From Cardiocondyla obscurior (lineage: Eukaryota > Arthropoda > Insecta > Hymenoptera > Formicidae): 64,000 bases of DNA. The notes under the pieces are model-generated. The model made no database searches. It saw only the letters and a program-made list of their open reading frames with translations, and was not told the origin of the DNA. Within the stretch, counting starts at the first letter, position 1; every line of letters starts with the position of its first letter. This document shows, piece after piece, positions 1 to 11,051 of the stretch. The position numbers were made by a program, and so were the translations under genes. The stretch spans positions 7,693,308 to 7,757,307 of the forward strand of contig NC_091866.1 of assembly GCF_019399895.1 (NCBI RefSeq). Reading direction: 5' to 3'.

Positions 1-1175
1 GTTTATATAGAATTGAGAAATGAAGATACCGAATCTTTCCAAAGATTCTTCAGAATAAAGCATGACTTATTTGATAAACTATTGAATAAAGTTGCACTAT
101 ATATTCAACGTTAAAATACAGTTGTGAAAGAAGTTATATCTCCTAAGGAGCGATTATCGTTAACTTTAAGATTTTTGGCTACATGTGAAAGTTATAGGAG
201 TTTAGAATATTCCACAAGGATACCGGCATGTACAATTTCACGCATAGTTTCGGAAACATGTAGTATTATATATGAAGTTCTCTGAAACGATTATTTACAG
301 GTAATTAATAATTACAACTAAAAATTTCATGACATACATAATAATTTTTTTATTCTCAAAATATTAATTATTGAATAATGTATTTCATAATTTTTACAGA
401 CACCTACTACGGCTACTGATTAGAAACAAATTGCAAATAATTATTTACAAATATAGAACGTTTTTAACTGTATTGGCTTCATGGATGATCGACATATCGA
501 GTTTAAAATACCACTTAAAAATGGCTCATTATATCGTAATTACAAAAACACAAACAGTATTATTTTGTTAGCATTAGTCAATGCCAATTATCAATTTATA
601 TATGTTAATGTAGAAGTTAATGGGAGAGTAAGTGATGGAGGAGTGCTTCGAGAGATAGCAATTTTGCACAATTGTTAAATAATCCACAAAATCCACTTAA
701 TATACCTGAAGATAAACCTTTACCAAATTTGAATGAACTTATTCCATACGTGATTTTAGCTAAAGCTGCTTTTCCATTACAAAGTCACATATTAAAACCT
801 TATTCATCACGAAATTTATCTCATGATGAGCGAATATATAATTATAGATTAAGTAAAGGTAGAAGAATCGTCGAAAATGCATTCGGAATATTAGCAAATA
901 GATTTCGCATTTATTTAACACAAATGTATCTACCTGTTGCTTTACACAATTATCTTGTTAAAAAAAATGTTACTTATTTGTATGGAGCTGTAGATGTTGA
1001 AAATATAGAAAATCAAACTTTAATACATAGCGAATGGAGAAATGTTAATTCACAGTTACTGAATTTAGAAACAATATGTGCAAGACCTAATAATAATGTA
1101 ATCCATATTCGCTATGTTTTTAAAAAGTATTTTAATACCGTAAGAAAAGTTGATTGGCAAGAATTTATGATTTAG
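1..1175 (+). pseudogene. PIF/Harbinger-type transposase, degenerate and cut by the window edge
   Basis: Conceptual translation in shifting frames gives the order of a PIF/Harbinger (HARBI1-like, DDE_Tnp_4) transposase. An N-terminal helical part lies at about 1-285. A block at about 475-680 contains MDDRHIEFK (first catalytic Asp) and a VSDGGV motif (second Asp). A C-terminal block at 672-1175 contains RRIVENAFGILANRFRI (catalytic Glu in VENAFG). The blocks are separated by stops and AT-rich sequence at about 285-400 and the frame changes near 670, so it is not one functional gene. Introns could account for one of the gaps. No partner Myb-like protein, terminal repeat or target duplication was found. 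The family call is firm; the exact boundaries are not. Confidence 0.8.
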
Positions 1176-1316
1176 TTTTTATAGAAAAATATAATTATTT
1201 TGTTAAATGTATCTACATATGAATATTTTTTTTTAATTAAAATAAATTAAAGACATAATAAAAACATATTTTTAATTTATACATTTGGTTTATTATATTG
1301 ATATACATAAATATGT

Positions 1317-1317
1317 G

Positions 1318-1374
<57 letters not shown>
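1317..1374. repeat. (TA)n microsatellite, left half
   Basis: Nearly pure TA dinucleotide run. It ends in ATAT directly before the TG terminus of the 1375-4415 insertion. The similar run at 4416-4500 starts right after that insertion, so the two were probably one tract. Confidence 0.9.
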
Positions 1375-1378
<4 letters not shown>

Positions 1379-2008
1379 ACGTCAAGAAGATTAATTTGAT
1401 TTAATTAATCAATTGGAAGAAATCTTCGGGAATGGAATTTGAGGGTAAAGTAGAAAAGTGACGTACCACCGAATTTACGTGAGATTCGAGATTCGAATCC
1501 ACGCAATTTTACGCGCAGATTATTTATTTTAATATTTCGGATTCCGATTGAGCGCGTAAGTGGTTCCTTTTTAGAGAAAGGAAATGAATCCTTATTCTCT
1601 GGGATAGAACCAGGCGTGATTGTTCGCTTTAGGAGGATATTTCAGGGTAATAATGAAATAATTAAATCATAATTTCAGTAACGCAAAATTAACAATTTTA
1701 ATACTAACTATAATGATTTAAATTACAAATAAAAATTGAACGATAAATGGCAGAGTTAACAATTTAGAAAATTTAATTGGATCGTTTAAAATATAAAAAT
1801 AACGTTAATGTTTTTGCAGTAAAAATCAAATAATATGAGAAAGGTTGTAGTCGGATAAATAAGTATAATTTTGACATTTCGGAAGATGAGAGAGTATTTA
1901 CAAAATGTATATGTGTGTGTGTGTGTGTGTGTATATGTTTATATGAATTAATCCAAAGTGATTTCTTCAATTTCCACCACCCTCGCTGTGGATCTTGGAA
2001 ATACTAGA

Positions 2009-3078
2009 TCAATAAGTCGCATCGGGGCCAGAAAAGGAAATTCCACCCCGGGATAATATTGTTACGCCCGGTATACGGAGCAGCGTGAAGCTGCCGGCTC
2101 GCTCCGAGGTTTCGGTTCCCCGTTGCTAGGGGACGAAGATTATTGATTATAATTAAATGACAGTTCTGCCCGTGTCTCGAATCGGGGCAGACGTTGTATC
2201 GCTTGCATGCTCTGTTATTAAATCGTTCTTGTTCATTTTTATAAATCGTCTCTCTTTCTTTCGCGGAGCTCAAGCGCCGCGAGTGTGAGTGTGTGAGTGC
2301 GAGAGACGCGAACGCGGAGACGTACGCCGACCCGTTCCCGGAGTAACAATATATAGAAATGAGAATCAGGAGCAAACCGAGCTGCCTGACTCCTGATCTC
2401 TTCCGGCTCAAAGTGGTCAGGGCCGATGGAGAAGGCCCTTTCCGGAACAGGATCTGTCCACGGAGTACAGGCCCTGCGTAGAAGCTCCAGGAGAGGGTCT
2501 ATAACCTCTCTCGGTTCCGGATGCTCCTCGAGAACCTCGATACTCAGAACGGGAGATGGAGGTTGATCGGGGAAGTCTACTTCTGGGAGAGAGATGGATT
2601 CATCTTCGCCCAGAGAGTCGGCTTCCTCAGGTTCGAACGGAAAAGGAGGCGGTGAGAGAGGAGAAGAACAGGCTCTTGGCTCACCTCCGGGAAACCGTGG
2701 TTCGGAGATGAGGTAAGAATTCGGAGTGTACGAAGGAGTCGTGGGGCGGAATTGTTCCGATCCCGGCTCCGTGGACTGATTCGAGAGGTTGATATCGCCG
2801 GTCGAATTTTCGCATGGGACACTTAGGATCTCCTCTTGCGGGATATATCCGTACAACGGTTCCGGGTCGCCGTGGATAGGTGACGGTGGCGGAGGGCCCG
2901 GACGAGGAGACCACGGTCTCTCTTCGTTGCGCGCAGGAGAAACGAACACCTCTTCGCTCGGCGCCGCCGCGAGCAAGTATTGGATAAAGAAGTGGCGGAC
3001 CAGCTCCCTCAGATTCTTGATCTGTTTATTTCTTCGCGCCCGGCTCTTCTTGAGGGTTTTCTTATTAAAAGATTCCAC
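2009..3078 (-). pseudogene. Proline/glutamate-rich ORF of unknown function, split by a solo LTR
   Basis: I do not recognise this protein. It starts at ATG 3078 with a basic segment (KKTLKKSRARRNKQIK, nuclear-localisation-like), then a long Pro/Glu/Ser-rich low-complexity region (PRPGPPPPSP; SPLSPPPFPFEPEEAD). Removing the solo LTR at 2060-2348 and one 4-bp target copy leaves an open frame of 777 nt (258 codons plus TGA at 2011-2009). The LTR therefore interrupted a frame that was still open. It lies antisense within the 3.04-kb insertion and no homologous ORF is seen elsewhere in the window. It could be an accessory protein of the carrier element or a chance ORF in GC-rich DNA. Its length and exact interruption favour a real coding past, weakly. 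Confidence 0.4.
2060..2348 (+). repeat. Solo LTR of the TGTTACGCCC gypsy family
   Basis: 289 bp, TGTTACGCCCGG...GAGTAACA, flanked by ATAT on both sides (2056-2059 and 2349-2352). It is homologous to the two LTRs of the element at 55223-57638 and to the solo LTR at 34885-35175. Confidence 0.9.
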
Positions 3079-4415
3079 TAAAATTTATAATTTACTTTTA
3101 ATTTAATTCGAACAGATTTTTCACAAGGTTAGCAAAGAAAGGAGTGAAGGAGACTCGTCACCGACGATTTCCGAAGCCTTTGACTCGTCCATGAATGAAT
3201 CCACGTAATCTATCTTTGGCGAGAATCGCTTGCCGATTCTTTAGCCGTGGACAGTCGCCAAACTTCCAACAGTATTTCGCGGCGTAAACCATCGAAAATT
3301 GCTGGTTATTCGACAGCGTATCCTGGCCGATATTCGGAAGCAGACATTCTCACACATTTAACAGATCATAGGAACAAACGAACAGAATCAAAACCTCGGA
3401 ACCTTGACTCGGACATTTCCTTCTCTCTTTGATTACAATTAGAAAACAATTGGTTTGGATAGTACATTTAGTGGAATCGATTTTCGCGGGAATACATTAT
3501 GAAACGTTGAGACTTACTTTTTAGGCGATCTTCTAACTGCTTCTTCTGTACCAGATGGTTCGTCTTGCACTGTCTGACACTCACGTCGATTTCAAATAAA
3601 CTATAGCGGTTGTAGCTGAGATGCAAGAGAGCGTGCTCCGCCAAAACACAAAATTTTATAAGCTCGGAAAAGGGGAGGATTATTCCCGAATTTTCACTTT
3701 TCTGAAATTCTAATCTTTCATTTGCGGAGCTTGTTCCTCCACTTTTCCTATCTTATAATTATTGGGCATTCGCACCCCATCCCTTCTCTATTTTCTTAAA
3801 CTTCTAAGTTTTTGCCCTTAGTTTCTAGATTTTGGTGAGAAGTTCCCGAGATCCATTGGTTTTTAGGAATAAGATGTCTACAAAATACCCCCGCCTCAAA
3901 GAGTTATCCCTTCCAAGCCTTCCAGAATTTTTTATCATTTTTAGAGAGATGGTGGGGAAACTTCTACCTTCCGTATGACGTATGGTTACCTGACTTTATT
4001 GCCTTTGTCTGCACCACATACTCCGGTAATTACGGGCCTCTCGCGCCCTTGGTTTTTCTAAAGCTCAGGATCTATGCGCAATTACAATTTTAAGAAAAAG
4101 TTATTTTTTCTTTTCCTGTGACGGACAGGTTATCAAAGTTGAAATATTTATGAACCCCTTAGGTTTTGATTTTTTGTATTATGTCTAGACAAATTCTTTG
4201 TCTGACTTTCGTTGGCGCCCGTTTACAATTTGTTGCATGTTTTTTATGCTTTCACGCAACAACTTGTCCCGGAATATGTTAGTGTTTTATGAATTGTCTT
4301 CTGAAAAGCTCTGAAGTTCTTTTTTTTGTGTTACAATGGACTACGGTCTACCGTCCCCTTAACTAAAATTTTAATATATGTCGAAAAAAAAAGACGCGGA
4401 GTCGGAGACGTAACA
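3079..4415. other. Right part of the 3.04-kb insertion, no gene seen
   Basis: About 1.3 kb of AT-rich sequence without a credible ORF or homology to other parts of the window. It ends with a short purine-rich stretch before GACGTAACA. Confidence 0.5.
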
Positions 4416-4424
4416 ATATATATA

Positions 4425-4500
<76 letters not shown>
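4416..4500. repeat. (TA)n microsatellite, right half
   Basis: TA dinucleotide run with one interruption. The Ile/Tyr-repeat ORFs that it creates on both strands are artefacts. Confidence 0.9.
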
Positions 4501-4503
<3 letters not shown>

Positions 4504-5030
4504 GGTGTCTCATACCTCATGACCTACCCGGGAGATATGGGTAGTTCTAATTATTTCGAACAAAAAAGTCCCATACCATTTTTTAATTTGGGCGTTTATT
4601 TACGAGAAATCAACGTTTGAAAATTTATTATATCTGACCGAGAGCGAGACGATGCGACGACGCGCGAGCGAGCGGTGCGGCAATACGCGAGGCGTGGTTA
4701 AAGACATCATGCGAGCGAGACGATGCGACGATGCGCGAGTGACACAATGCGATTGTAGTTAAATTCGCTCGCACGTCTTCGCATCGTGTCACTCGCGCGT
4801 CGTCGCATCGTCTCGCTCGTATGATGTCTTTAACCACGCCTCGCGTATCGCCGCACCGCTCGCTCGCGCGTCGTCGCATCGTCTCGCTCTCGGTCAGATA
4901 TAATAAATTTTTAAACGTTGATTTCTCGCAAATAAACGCCCAAGTTAAAAAATGATATGGGACTTTCTTGTTCAAAATAATTAGAACTACCCATGTCTCC
5001 CGAGTGGGTCATGAGGTATGGGACACCCTG
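4501..5030. mobile_element. 530-bp fold-back MITE with CAGGGTG termini
   Basis: The whole element is one imperfect palindrome. The left arm starts CAGGGTGTCTCATACCTCAT and the right arm ends with its near reverse complement, GGTATGGGACACCCTG; the centre is near 4765. It is flanked by TA on both sides, the Tc1/mariner target. Both arms hold GC-rich CGAGCGAGACGATGCGACGA-like repeats. No transposase is encoded. The CAGGGTG terminus also begins the DD41D element at 61992, which suggests mobilisation by that superfamily. Confidence 0.85.
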
Positions 5031-5078
5031 TATATATTTTTTTTTTTTTTTAATTTAATATATTTGTTATTAATACAA

Positions 5079-5393
5079 AAAACTGAAAAAGGAATGGAAG
5101 GAGGAAAGACGGAAAAGAATTGCAAAATTTAGACTTGGGGATGATATGAGAGGAAATTTGTACTGGAGTGACGAGGAAAATAAAAAATGTAGAATTTGTA
5201 AAAGGGAAGAAGAGACATGGGAGCATACATGGATACAATGTGCAAACTGGAGGGATGAAAGGGGATGGCAAGAAGCGGTAGAAGATATCTTAAGTGAAGA
5301 TGGGAAGGGAGAATCTTGGTTAAAAATGTTGGAAGAGGTAAGGGAAAGGGCGAGTGTGTCTGAAAGTAAAAATAATAGAAAGTTTAAAGGTAT
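5079..5393 (+). pseudogene. Non-LTR retrotransposon (LINE) ORF2 3' end fragment
   Basis: An open frame encodes a Lys/Glu/Trp-rich segment ending in a CCHC-type finger, CRICKREEETWEHTWIQC (C-x2-C-x8-H-x4-C). This arrangement is typical of the C-terminus of insect non-LTR reverse transcriptases. The RT domain is missing, and the frame runs straight into the gypsy LTR at 5394. It is a 5'-truncated copy later cut by that LTR. The exact clade is not resolved. Confidence 0.65.
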
Positions 5394-5762
5394 TGTTACA
5401 CCCGGTATGGAGAACGGCGCGAAGCCCGCTGTCTTGGAGCGGCGCAAAGTCTGAGCTCGGCGACGTTCGGCGTGAAGAGTTTCGACATGAAGATTCCGCG
5501 AGTTTCAAGTTAGCTGTCACCCGTTGCTAGGGGACAACTTGTTGTTTAAGAAGAAAATTGTGAGTCTTACCCGTGACGTTGACGGGCAATGTTATTACGT
5601 CGAGAGGTTATTTCATTAAATCCGTTTCTTTCTTAAGTCTGAGTTTTTCTTTACGGCGGGAGTGACGCGGAGTGAGAGAGAGAGAGAGAGCGAGAGCGCT
5701 TCAGCGGAGCGTGTGTGAGTGTATGAGAGGCCGCCGCCTGAGTTTCGCCGCCGTGCGTAACA
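5394..5762 (+). repeat. 5' LTR of gypsy element A
   Basis: 369 bp, TGTTACACCCGG...GTGCGTAACA, preceded by GTAT. It is related to the 290-bp TGTTACGCCC LTRs but longer. A (GA)n run lies at about 5670-5695. No matching 3' LTR is found because the right half of the element was replaced (see 7604). Confidence 0.85.
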
Positions 5763-5766
5763 ATTT

Positions 5767-5784
5767 TGGGGGCTCGTCCGAGAT
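5767..5784 (+). promoter_or_regulatory. Primer-binding site, tRNA-Pro type (gypsy A)
   Basis: TGGGGGCTCGTCCGAGAT begins four bases after the LTR and differs at one position from the 18-nt tRNA-Pro primer site at 55516. Confidence 0.8.
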
Positions 5785-5786
5785 GA

Positions 5787-7625
5787 GTGTCCGGCGAAGG
5801 GGGGAAACTCGAAATAGCTGGCCTTAGCGGGGGAAGGCTGGCTGGGTGGAGCTGGACCCCGGGGGCTCGCGTTTTGAAAAGAATCGGGCGTCCCTCTCGG
5901 GACGGGCGGAATTTTACTTTTCCGGGGAAACTAAATGGGAAGGAATGCAATTTCAGGGTGGACACGGGGTCTGATGTGTCCATTTTTAAAAGGAAATTTT
6001 TGGAGAAAGGGGCAGAATTATTTTCGAAAGGAGAAGATTTTTTGAGGTATTCCACCGGGGAAAAGGTAGCTGTCGCAGGGAAAACAAATGCTCGGATAAA
6101 ATTAGGAACGTTTTCTTTGGAATTTTCGATGTATTTTGCGGCAAATTCGGATGAATGTCTTCTCGAGATAGATTTTCTAGAGAAGGTGAACTTGCTTGGG
6201 GTTTTTGATTCGGCATTTGAGGGAAAGGCAATATCTAAGGAAGTAGCTAGGATAGGACGCATTTCTGGAGGAGAATCTTCTTCGTTTCCTCAGCTGTTCG
6301 AGGAAAGCAGTAGGAACTTAAATGAAACTCAAAAAGAGAAGGCTTATCGATTCTTCTCGGAGTTTGGTGAAATATTTTCAGAAGAAATCGTTGCAGGAAA
6401 TTGTAAGGCAATTAAACATAAAATTAATGTTTCCGGTGCTACTCCAATTAAGCAGGGGCCTCGTCGTATTCCTTTTCAAATGAGGGAAGAGGTAGATCGA
6501 ATTTTAGAGGAAATGAAGGAACAGGAAGTGATTGAGGAATCACAAAGTCCCTGGGTCTCGCCTGCGGTTCTGGTCAGGAAAAAAGATCGCTCGATTAGGT
6601 TCTGTGTGGATTACAGAAAGCTTAATGCAGTGACAGTAAAAGATTCTTTTCCATTTCCGAGAATTGATGACATTTTGGATCAATTGGCTGGAAATTCTTG
6701 GTTCGCAACTTTAGATCTGAAGAGCGGTTACTGGCAGGTGGGAATGGATCCCGAGGATAGAGAGAAAACAGCATTTTCTATAGAAAGGGGGCTATGGCAA
6801 TTCACTGTCATGCCCTTTGGTTTGACAAATGCTCCCGCCACATTCGAAAGGTTGATGGAGAGAATATTGAAGGGGTTGTTGTCCAAGATTTGCTTGGTGT
6901 ATCTTGACGACGTGATTGTCTTTGGAAAAAATTTCGAAGAATTAATTGATAATTTGAGGGAGGTGTTTCTTCGATTTCAGCTTTATAATTTGAAAGCGAA
7001 TCCCAAGAAATGTGTTTTGTTTGGTAGGGAGGTGAAGTACTTAAGACACGTTATTTCTTCAGAGGGAGTTGCCACCGATCCGGAAAAGATCGTTGCTGTA
7101 AGGGATTGGCCGGTTCCTCATACCAAGAAGCAATTAAGAAGTTTTCTTGGTTTTTGTTCTTATTATAGGAGATTTGTAAGGGGATTTTCTTCGATTGCGA
7201 AACCGCTTCATTCTCTAACTGAGAATTCTGTTAAATTTATTTGGTGCGAAAAATGCCAAGAGGCATTTAAAATTTTGAAACGGGTTTTAACTTCTTCTCC
7301 TGTTCTCGCTTTTCCCAAGGGGGAAGGACGTTTTATTTTAAATACCGATGCTTCGGGAATCGGCATCGGAGCCGTTTTATCGCAGGAACAAGATGGAAAG
7401 AAAAGAGTAATAACTTATTTTAGTAAAGTTTTAACTAAGGCAGAGAGGAATTATTGCGTGACGCGGCGAGAACTTCTCGCAATAGTAGAGTCGGCGAAGG
7501 CGTTTCGTCACTTTTTGATAGGAAGGAAGTTTTTAATCCGAACTGACCATGCTTCCTTAAGATGGCTTCTTTCTTTTAAGGAACTGGAGGGTCAGCTAGC
7601 CCGTTGGTTAAACAGATTGCAGGAA
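5787..7625 (+). pseudogene. pol: Gypsy A pol: protease, RT and RNase H, with gag and integrase missing
   Basis: The frame opens just after the primer site, with no gag in between. It contains an aspartic protease (FRVDTGSDVSIF), a Ty3/gypsy reverse transcriptase (FCVDYRKLNAV, LDLKSGYWQV, PFGLTNAPATF, catalytic YLDD near 6899) and RNase H (NTDASGIGIGAV; TRRELLAIV). It stops where the sequence switches to another element near 7610-7625, before any integrase. The gag deletion runs from the leader to just before the protease, leaving a non-autonomous but long open frame. The initiating codon is uncertain: the frame starts at a GTG, and the ATG inside the primer site is in another frame. Confidence 0.85.
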
Positions 7626-8329
7626 AGCATGGTTTACCACACCATATTGTAACAAACTCAGAAACACAATTCATTAGCGATGAGTGTAAAACATATTTTC
7701 AAAAATTAGGAATTAAACAAACGTTTGCCGCTCCAAAACACCCAGCGACAAATGGTGCTGCTGAAGGATTCATAAAAACATTTAAAAGAAAATTAAAAGC
7801 AATCATTACAAGTCATCAAGATACAGTACAAAATGCAATTCATAAATTCCTATTTCAATATAAAACATCAAAACATACTACCACAAACGAAACACCAGCA
7901 AAACTATTATACAAACGTGAATTACGTACACCCTTACAATTATTAAGTCCGGACAGCAAAAAGATAATTGAATATAAACAAGAAAATTAAATAACAAATT
8001 TTCAAAGCAACAGAAAAGAACAATTTCAAACTGGAGACATAGAAATAGCAAAAGATTTTCGAAAATATCACCCTAAAATGTCAAAAGCCCGCATTATAAA
8101 AATAATATCACCAAAAAGTAGCATTATAAAATTTTTAGATGGAGAAGAACAACACAAACGACATTTCGATCAAATAAGATACTGGCGCCACGAACCTTAC
8201 ATTAAGAAAAATCAGTCTAACAATGTTAATAAGGAAAACCAAATTTGTACAACAAATAATAATGACCAAAGATTACGTCGGTCCACCCGCGAAAGAAAAC
8301 TCATTCAGCGCTATATTATAAGACCTTAA
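7604..8329 (+). pseudogene. pol: Gypsy D integrase C-terminal half
   Basis: The first piece (to about 7990) encodes the second half of a gypsy integrase core. IVTNSETQF replaces the usual Asp of the SD-G-TQF motif with Asn, and HPATNGAAEGFIKTFKRKL retains the catalytic Glu. After stops and a frame change a second piece (8078-8329) encodes the C-terminal domain and a basic tail (RLRRSTRERK). Base composition is AT-richer than gypsy A, so this belongs to a different element joined to A. A 3' LTR follows at 8357. Confidence 0.75.
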
Positions 8330-8356
8330 TGTTAAAACCTCCTTGTAGGGGAAGAA

Positions 8357-8538
8357 TGTAGTATATGTAGAATGATGTGGTATATGTAGAATGTTTAATA
8401 GTAATTATGTAGAACCTTACTAACGTAGCACGGTTAATAGTAATACCTAATCAGTGCACTGTAAGCAAAGCGAATAAAAGTCAGTCGTCGTTTTAAAGTC
8501 TCAATGATCACATCTAATGCTCCTACCTAATGAATACA
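8357..8538 (+). repeat. 3' LTR of gypsy element D
   Basis: 182 bp, TGTAGTATATG...TGAATACA, directly preceded by the polypurine tract GGGGAAGAA. It abuts the truncated left end of the BEL1 LTR at 8541. Confidence 0.7.
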
Positions 8539-8540
8539 AT

Positions 8541-9277
8541 AATAACCTTGGCTAGAAAATTAAGAATAATTATGAGAGCAGTAAGAGAAAGAAAAGAAAA
8601 ACTTAAACGCCTCGTTACCTGATCAGCAATTATTTGTTTTATTGAAATTAATTTTCTATGCGCTCTAGCGGCGACCTTTCTCTTGTTCAAGAAGGAAAAA
8701 ATCTTTGGCTTCGCACTCACGGCGTCCTTGAAATCTGCACCCAATGGCGCCTCAGCAGTTCGCACTTACGGCGATTGTACGTCTCGCACTGACGGCGTCC
8801 TGAAGGCTCGCACTTACGGCGAGGTCACTCTTCGCTCTTACAGCGATCTTAGTATTCGTACTTACGGCAATCATACGCTCTAATGGCGTTCGGGCAATAA
8901 AGAAGGCCCCCCGTGGCCTCCTCTTACCCACGTCGGCTCTTGCGGCCGGGGAGAAGGAACGATATTTGCGTCCATTTCTCCGTGATTTTCACTCTCTTAG
9001 TGAAAACAAGAATGTACAGGCTGCGCAGCTCAAAACCACTCGTCACCCACGTGTGCACGAGCAAAGAAAACAATAGTTATTGTTAATTATAAAGCAATAC
9101 ATGCACCACTGACTCGCTCTGCTTCTTCTCTCAGACTTCTTCTTATCACATACATACGCTCGCAGTGTGCGTTTCTCAAGCGGCCAATCTCTTCGCTCGT
9201 AGGAAGGGGAACCAATAGCGCTTAGGCTCGGCCGTTTTCTAAGCGCGTGCGAATTCCAATTTATGCATCTCTAAACA
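8541..9277 (-). repeat. BEL1 3' LTR, truncated at its end
   Basis: 737 bp homologous to 31758-32494. The element-strand start is TGTTTAGAGATGCAT, right after GAAGGGGGGAGGAA. It includes a minisatellite of about 24 bp (8707-8895). The last ~155 bp of the LTR are missing where the gypsy D LTR abuts. Confidence 0.85.
8707..8895 (+). repeat. 24-bp minisatellite inside the BEL1 LTR
   Basis: About eight imperfect units of the type GCACTTACGGCGA plus 11 variable bases. The same array is present in the other LTR at about 31927-32110. The repeated RTYG-type peptides that it encodes are a by-product of the 24-bp period. Confidence 0.8.
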
Positions 9278-10655
9278 TTCCTCCCCCCTTCGACAACTCG
9301 TTGGTCGAAGAAGGTTCATCTGACTTAATAGACAAAATACAAAGTTTAGCGATGGGGCGCTTATATGTAGAGGCAGCTGTTTTGATGGTAACCACCCTAG
9401 TAAGTCCATCGGCTCCAGGATGTAATTTAATCACTCTAGCCAAAGGCCATTTTCCTGGCAGATACCGCTCATCTACTATGAGAACCAAAGATCCAGGTTT
9501 TATTTCAGTCGACGTATGGTGCCACTTGGAAATGGCTTGGTATCTTTGTAAGCACTCGGCTGACCATTTTCTCCAGAAATTGTCAACCATCTGGCGTAAG
9601 AGCTGCCATCGACCTAGCCTTGAAAGTGGCTCCGAGAATAAGTCCGGCTGTGGTAGGATCGACAAAGATTCTCCAACTACGAAATGTGATGGAGTCAGTA
9701 CGGCCAAATCCGTAGCATCCTCTGAGATAGGGCATAACGGCCTAGTATTTAAAATTGATTCAATTTGGATGATTATAGTAGTTAGTTCCTCGTAGGTGAG
9801 TACAGTCTGGCCTATCACTTTTTTTAGGTGATATTTAGTCGACTTAACCGCTGCCTCCCATTTTCCTCCAAAATGGGAGGCAGCGGGCGGGTTGAATTTC
9901 CAGCATGTTCCATCGTTAGCAAGGAGTGCTGCAAGCTCTCTCATTTCAGCGGAACAGGACTCAAATAAACGCCATAGTTCGGCGTCGGTGCCAACAAAAT
10001 TGTATCCGCAATCACTCTGAAGTGTTGCGCAGATGCCTCGTCTCCCTGTGAAGCGCTTGTATGCCGCGATGAAGGCACTACTGGAATAGTCTGTAACCAC
10101 CTCAATGTGGACAGCGGATGTACTCATACAAATAAAAATTGCAAGATAACCTTTGTATTGTCGTGCTGCTCGTCTTTTCCACGTTTTTAAGGTGATGGGG
10201 CCGGCATAGTCCAGGCCGGTATGAGTGAACGGCCGTGATGGAGTTATTCTGGATACTGGTAATTGCCCCATTAATTGTTAAGCTCTGATGCCCCTGAAAC
10301 GCGCACAGCGAACGCATTTGAGGATATGAGAGCGGATCGTCATTTTTCCTCCTACAATCCAGTACTTATTTCGTGTATAGCTCAAGGTTAAATGGGTACC
10401 CCCGTGCAATGTCTTGTGGTGAGCTTCGTTGATTATTAGAGTAGTTATGGAAGATTTCCTTGATAGAATTAACTGGTGTTTAGCTTCATTGGCTATAGGC
10501 GCGTTTTGCAGTCTTCTTCCTACTCTCAAGAGCCCTTCTCCATCCAGAAACGGCGTTAGTCTGATCAGAGAGCTAAATTTTGGTATAGTACCTTTATCCA
10601 AAAAGATCTTGATTTCCTTTGAAAAGGAAGCCCTATGAACGAATCCGATAAGTTG
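9261..10655 (-). pseudogene. pol: BEL1 integrase
   Basis: This holds the last part of BEL/Pao pol: the segment with DGEGLLRVGRRL, an H2C2 zinc-binding block (HHKTLHGGTH...CVRCARF), the catalytic core (TGLDYAGPI; QSDCGYNFVG; GGKWEAAVKS, so all three acidic residues are present) and the C-terminal DUF-like domain. One in-frame TAA (10280-10278) breaks it. It ends with a Gly run encoded by the polypurine tract and a few codons inside the 3' LTR, as is common for BEL elements. Its upstream continuation is at 17292. Confidence 0.9.
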
Positions 10656-11051
10656 TGTAGCGTAGCTTAATAGTACATAGTAGAGAATAAAGAAAATTCA
10701 AAGGGTAATAAATCGCGGGGAACAAAAGATCGCTCGAGCTCTTTGTGGCGTCTACGTAAACAGACTGAAAGACTGTCGCCATGATGACGGCATGCGATAA
10801 TTGGGTAACAATAGCGCGGTAGGCGATAGCCTCACGACGAATTTGGCGCTGGCCACTATTGATTTTTGGCATTTATTTGAAGACCAATCACGCGATTTTG
10901 ACCGCCCACCAAGAACCCTGCGACGAAGTCTCAAGGAAGGGAACTTCACTTGCTCACTAAGAGTCGATCAAAGAAGACGTTCTGTATTCTTAATAAAGAG
11001 TTAACGAAATCATAACGTGTTGTTAAACCTTTACGTTATTTCCACAAAACA
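10656..11051 (+). repeat. BEL2 5' LTR
   Basis: TGTAGCGTAGC...CCACAAAACA. By eye it differs from the 3' copy at about seven positions (about 2%), so the insertion is fairly young. Confidence 0.95.

Larger units (their letters stand above)
1375..4415. mobile_element. Unclassified 3.04-kb insertion with TG...CA ends in a (TA)n tract
   Basis: The segment starts TGTTACGTC and ends GACGTAACA, a 9-bp inverted terminus. It is flanked by ATAT on both sides and splits a (TA)n microsatellite. The ends resemble those of the gypsy LTRs elsewhere in the window (TGTTACGCC...GGCGTAACA, also with ATAT target duplications). I see no internal copy of either end, so it could be a very long solo LTR, an element with diverged LTRs, or another element type. 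It contains a minus-strand proline-rich ORF (2009-3078) and a later solo gypsy LTR (2060-2348). No RT, integrase or transposase motif is visible. Confidence 0.5.

Noticed and set aside
4326..4544. ORFs on both strands encoding Ile-Tyr repeats
   Set aside because: They are direct products of the (TA)n microsatellite at 4416-4500.
5651..6262. 203-aa minus-strand ORF opposite gypsy A protease
   Set aside because: Shadow of the pol frame; composition follows the complementary codons.
8683..8883. ORFs with RTYG-type repeats here and at 31900-32220
   Set aside because: They reflect the 24-bp minisatellite (multiple of three) in the BEL1 LTR, not a protein.
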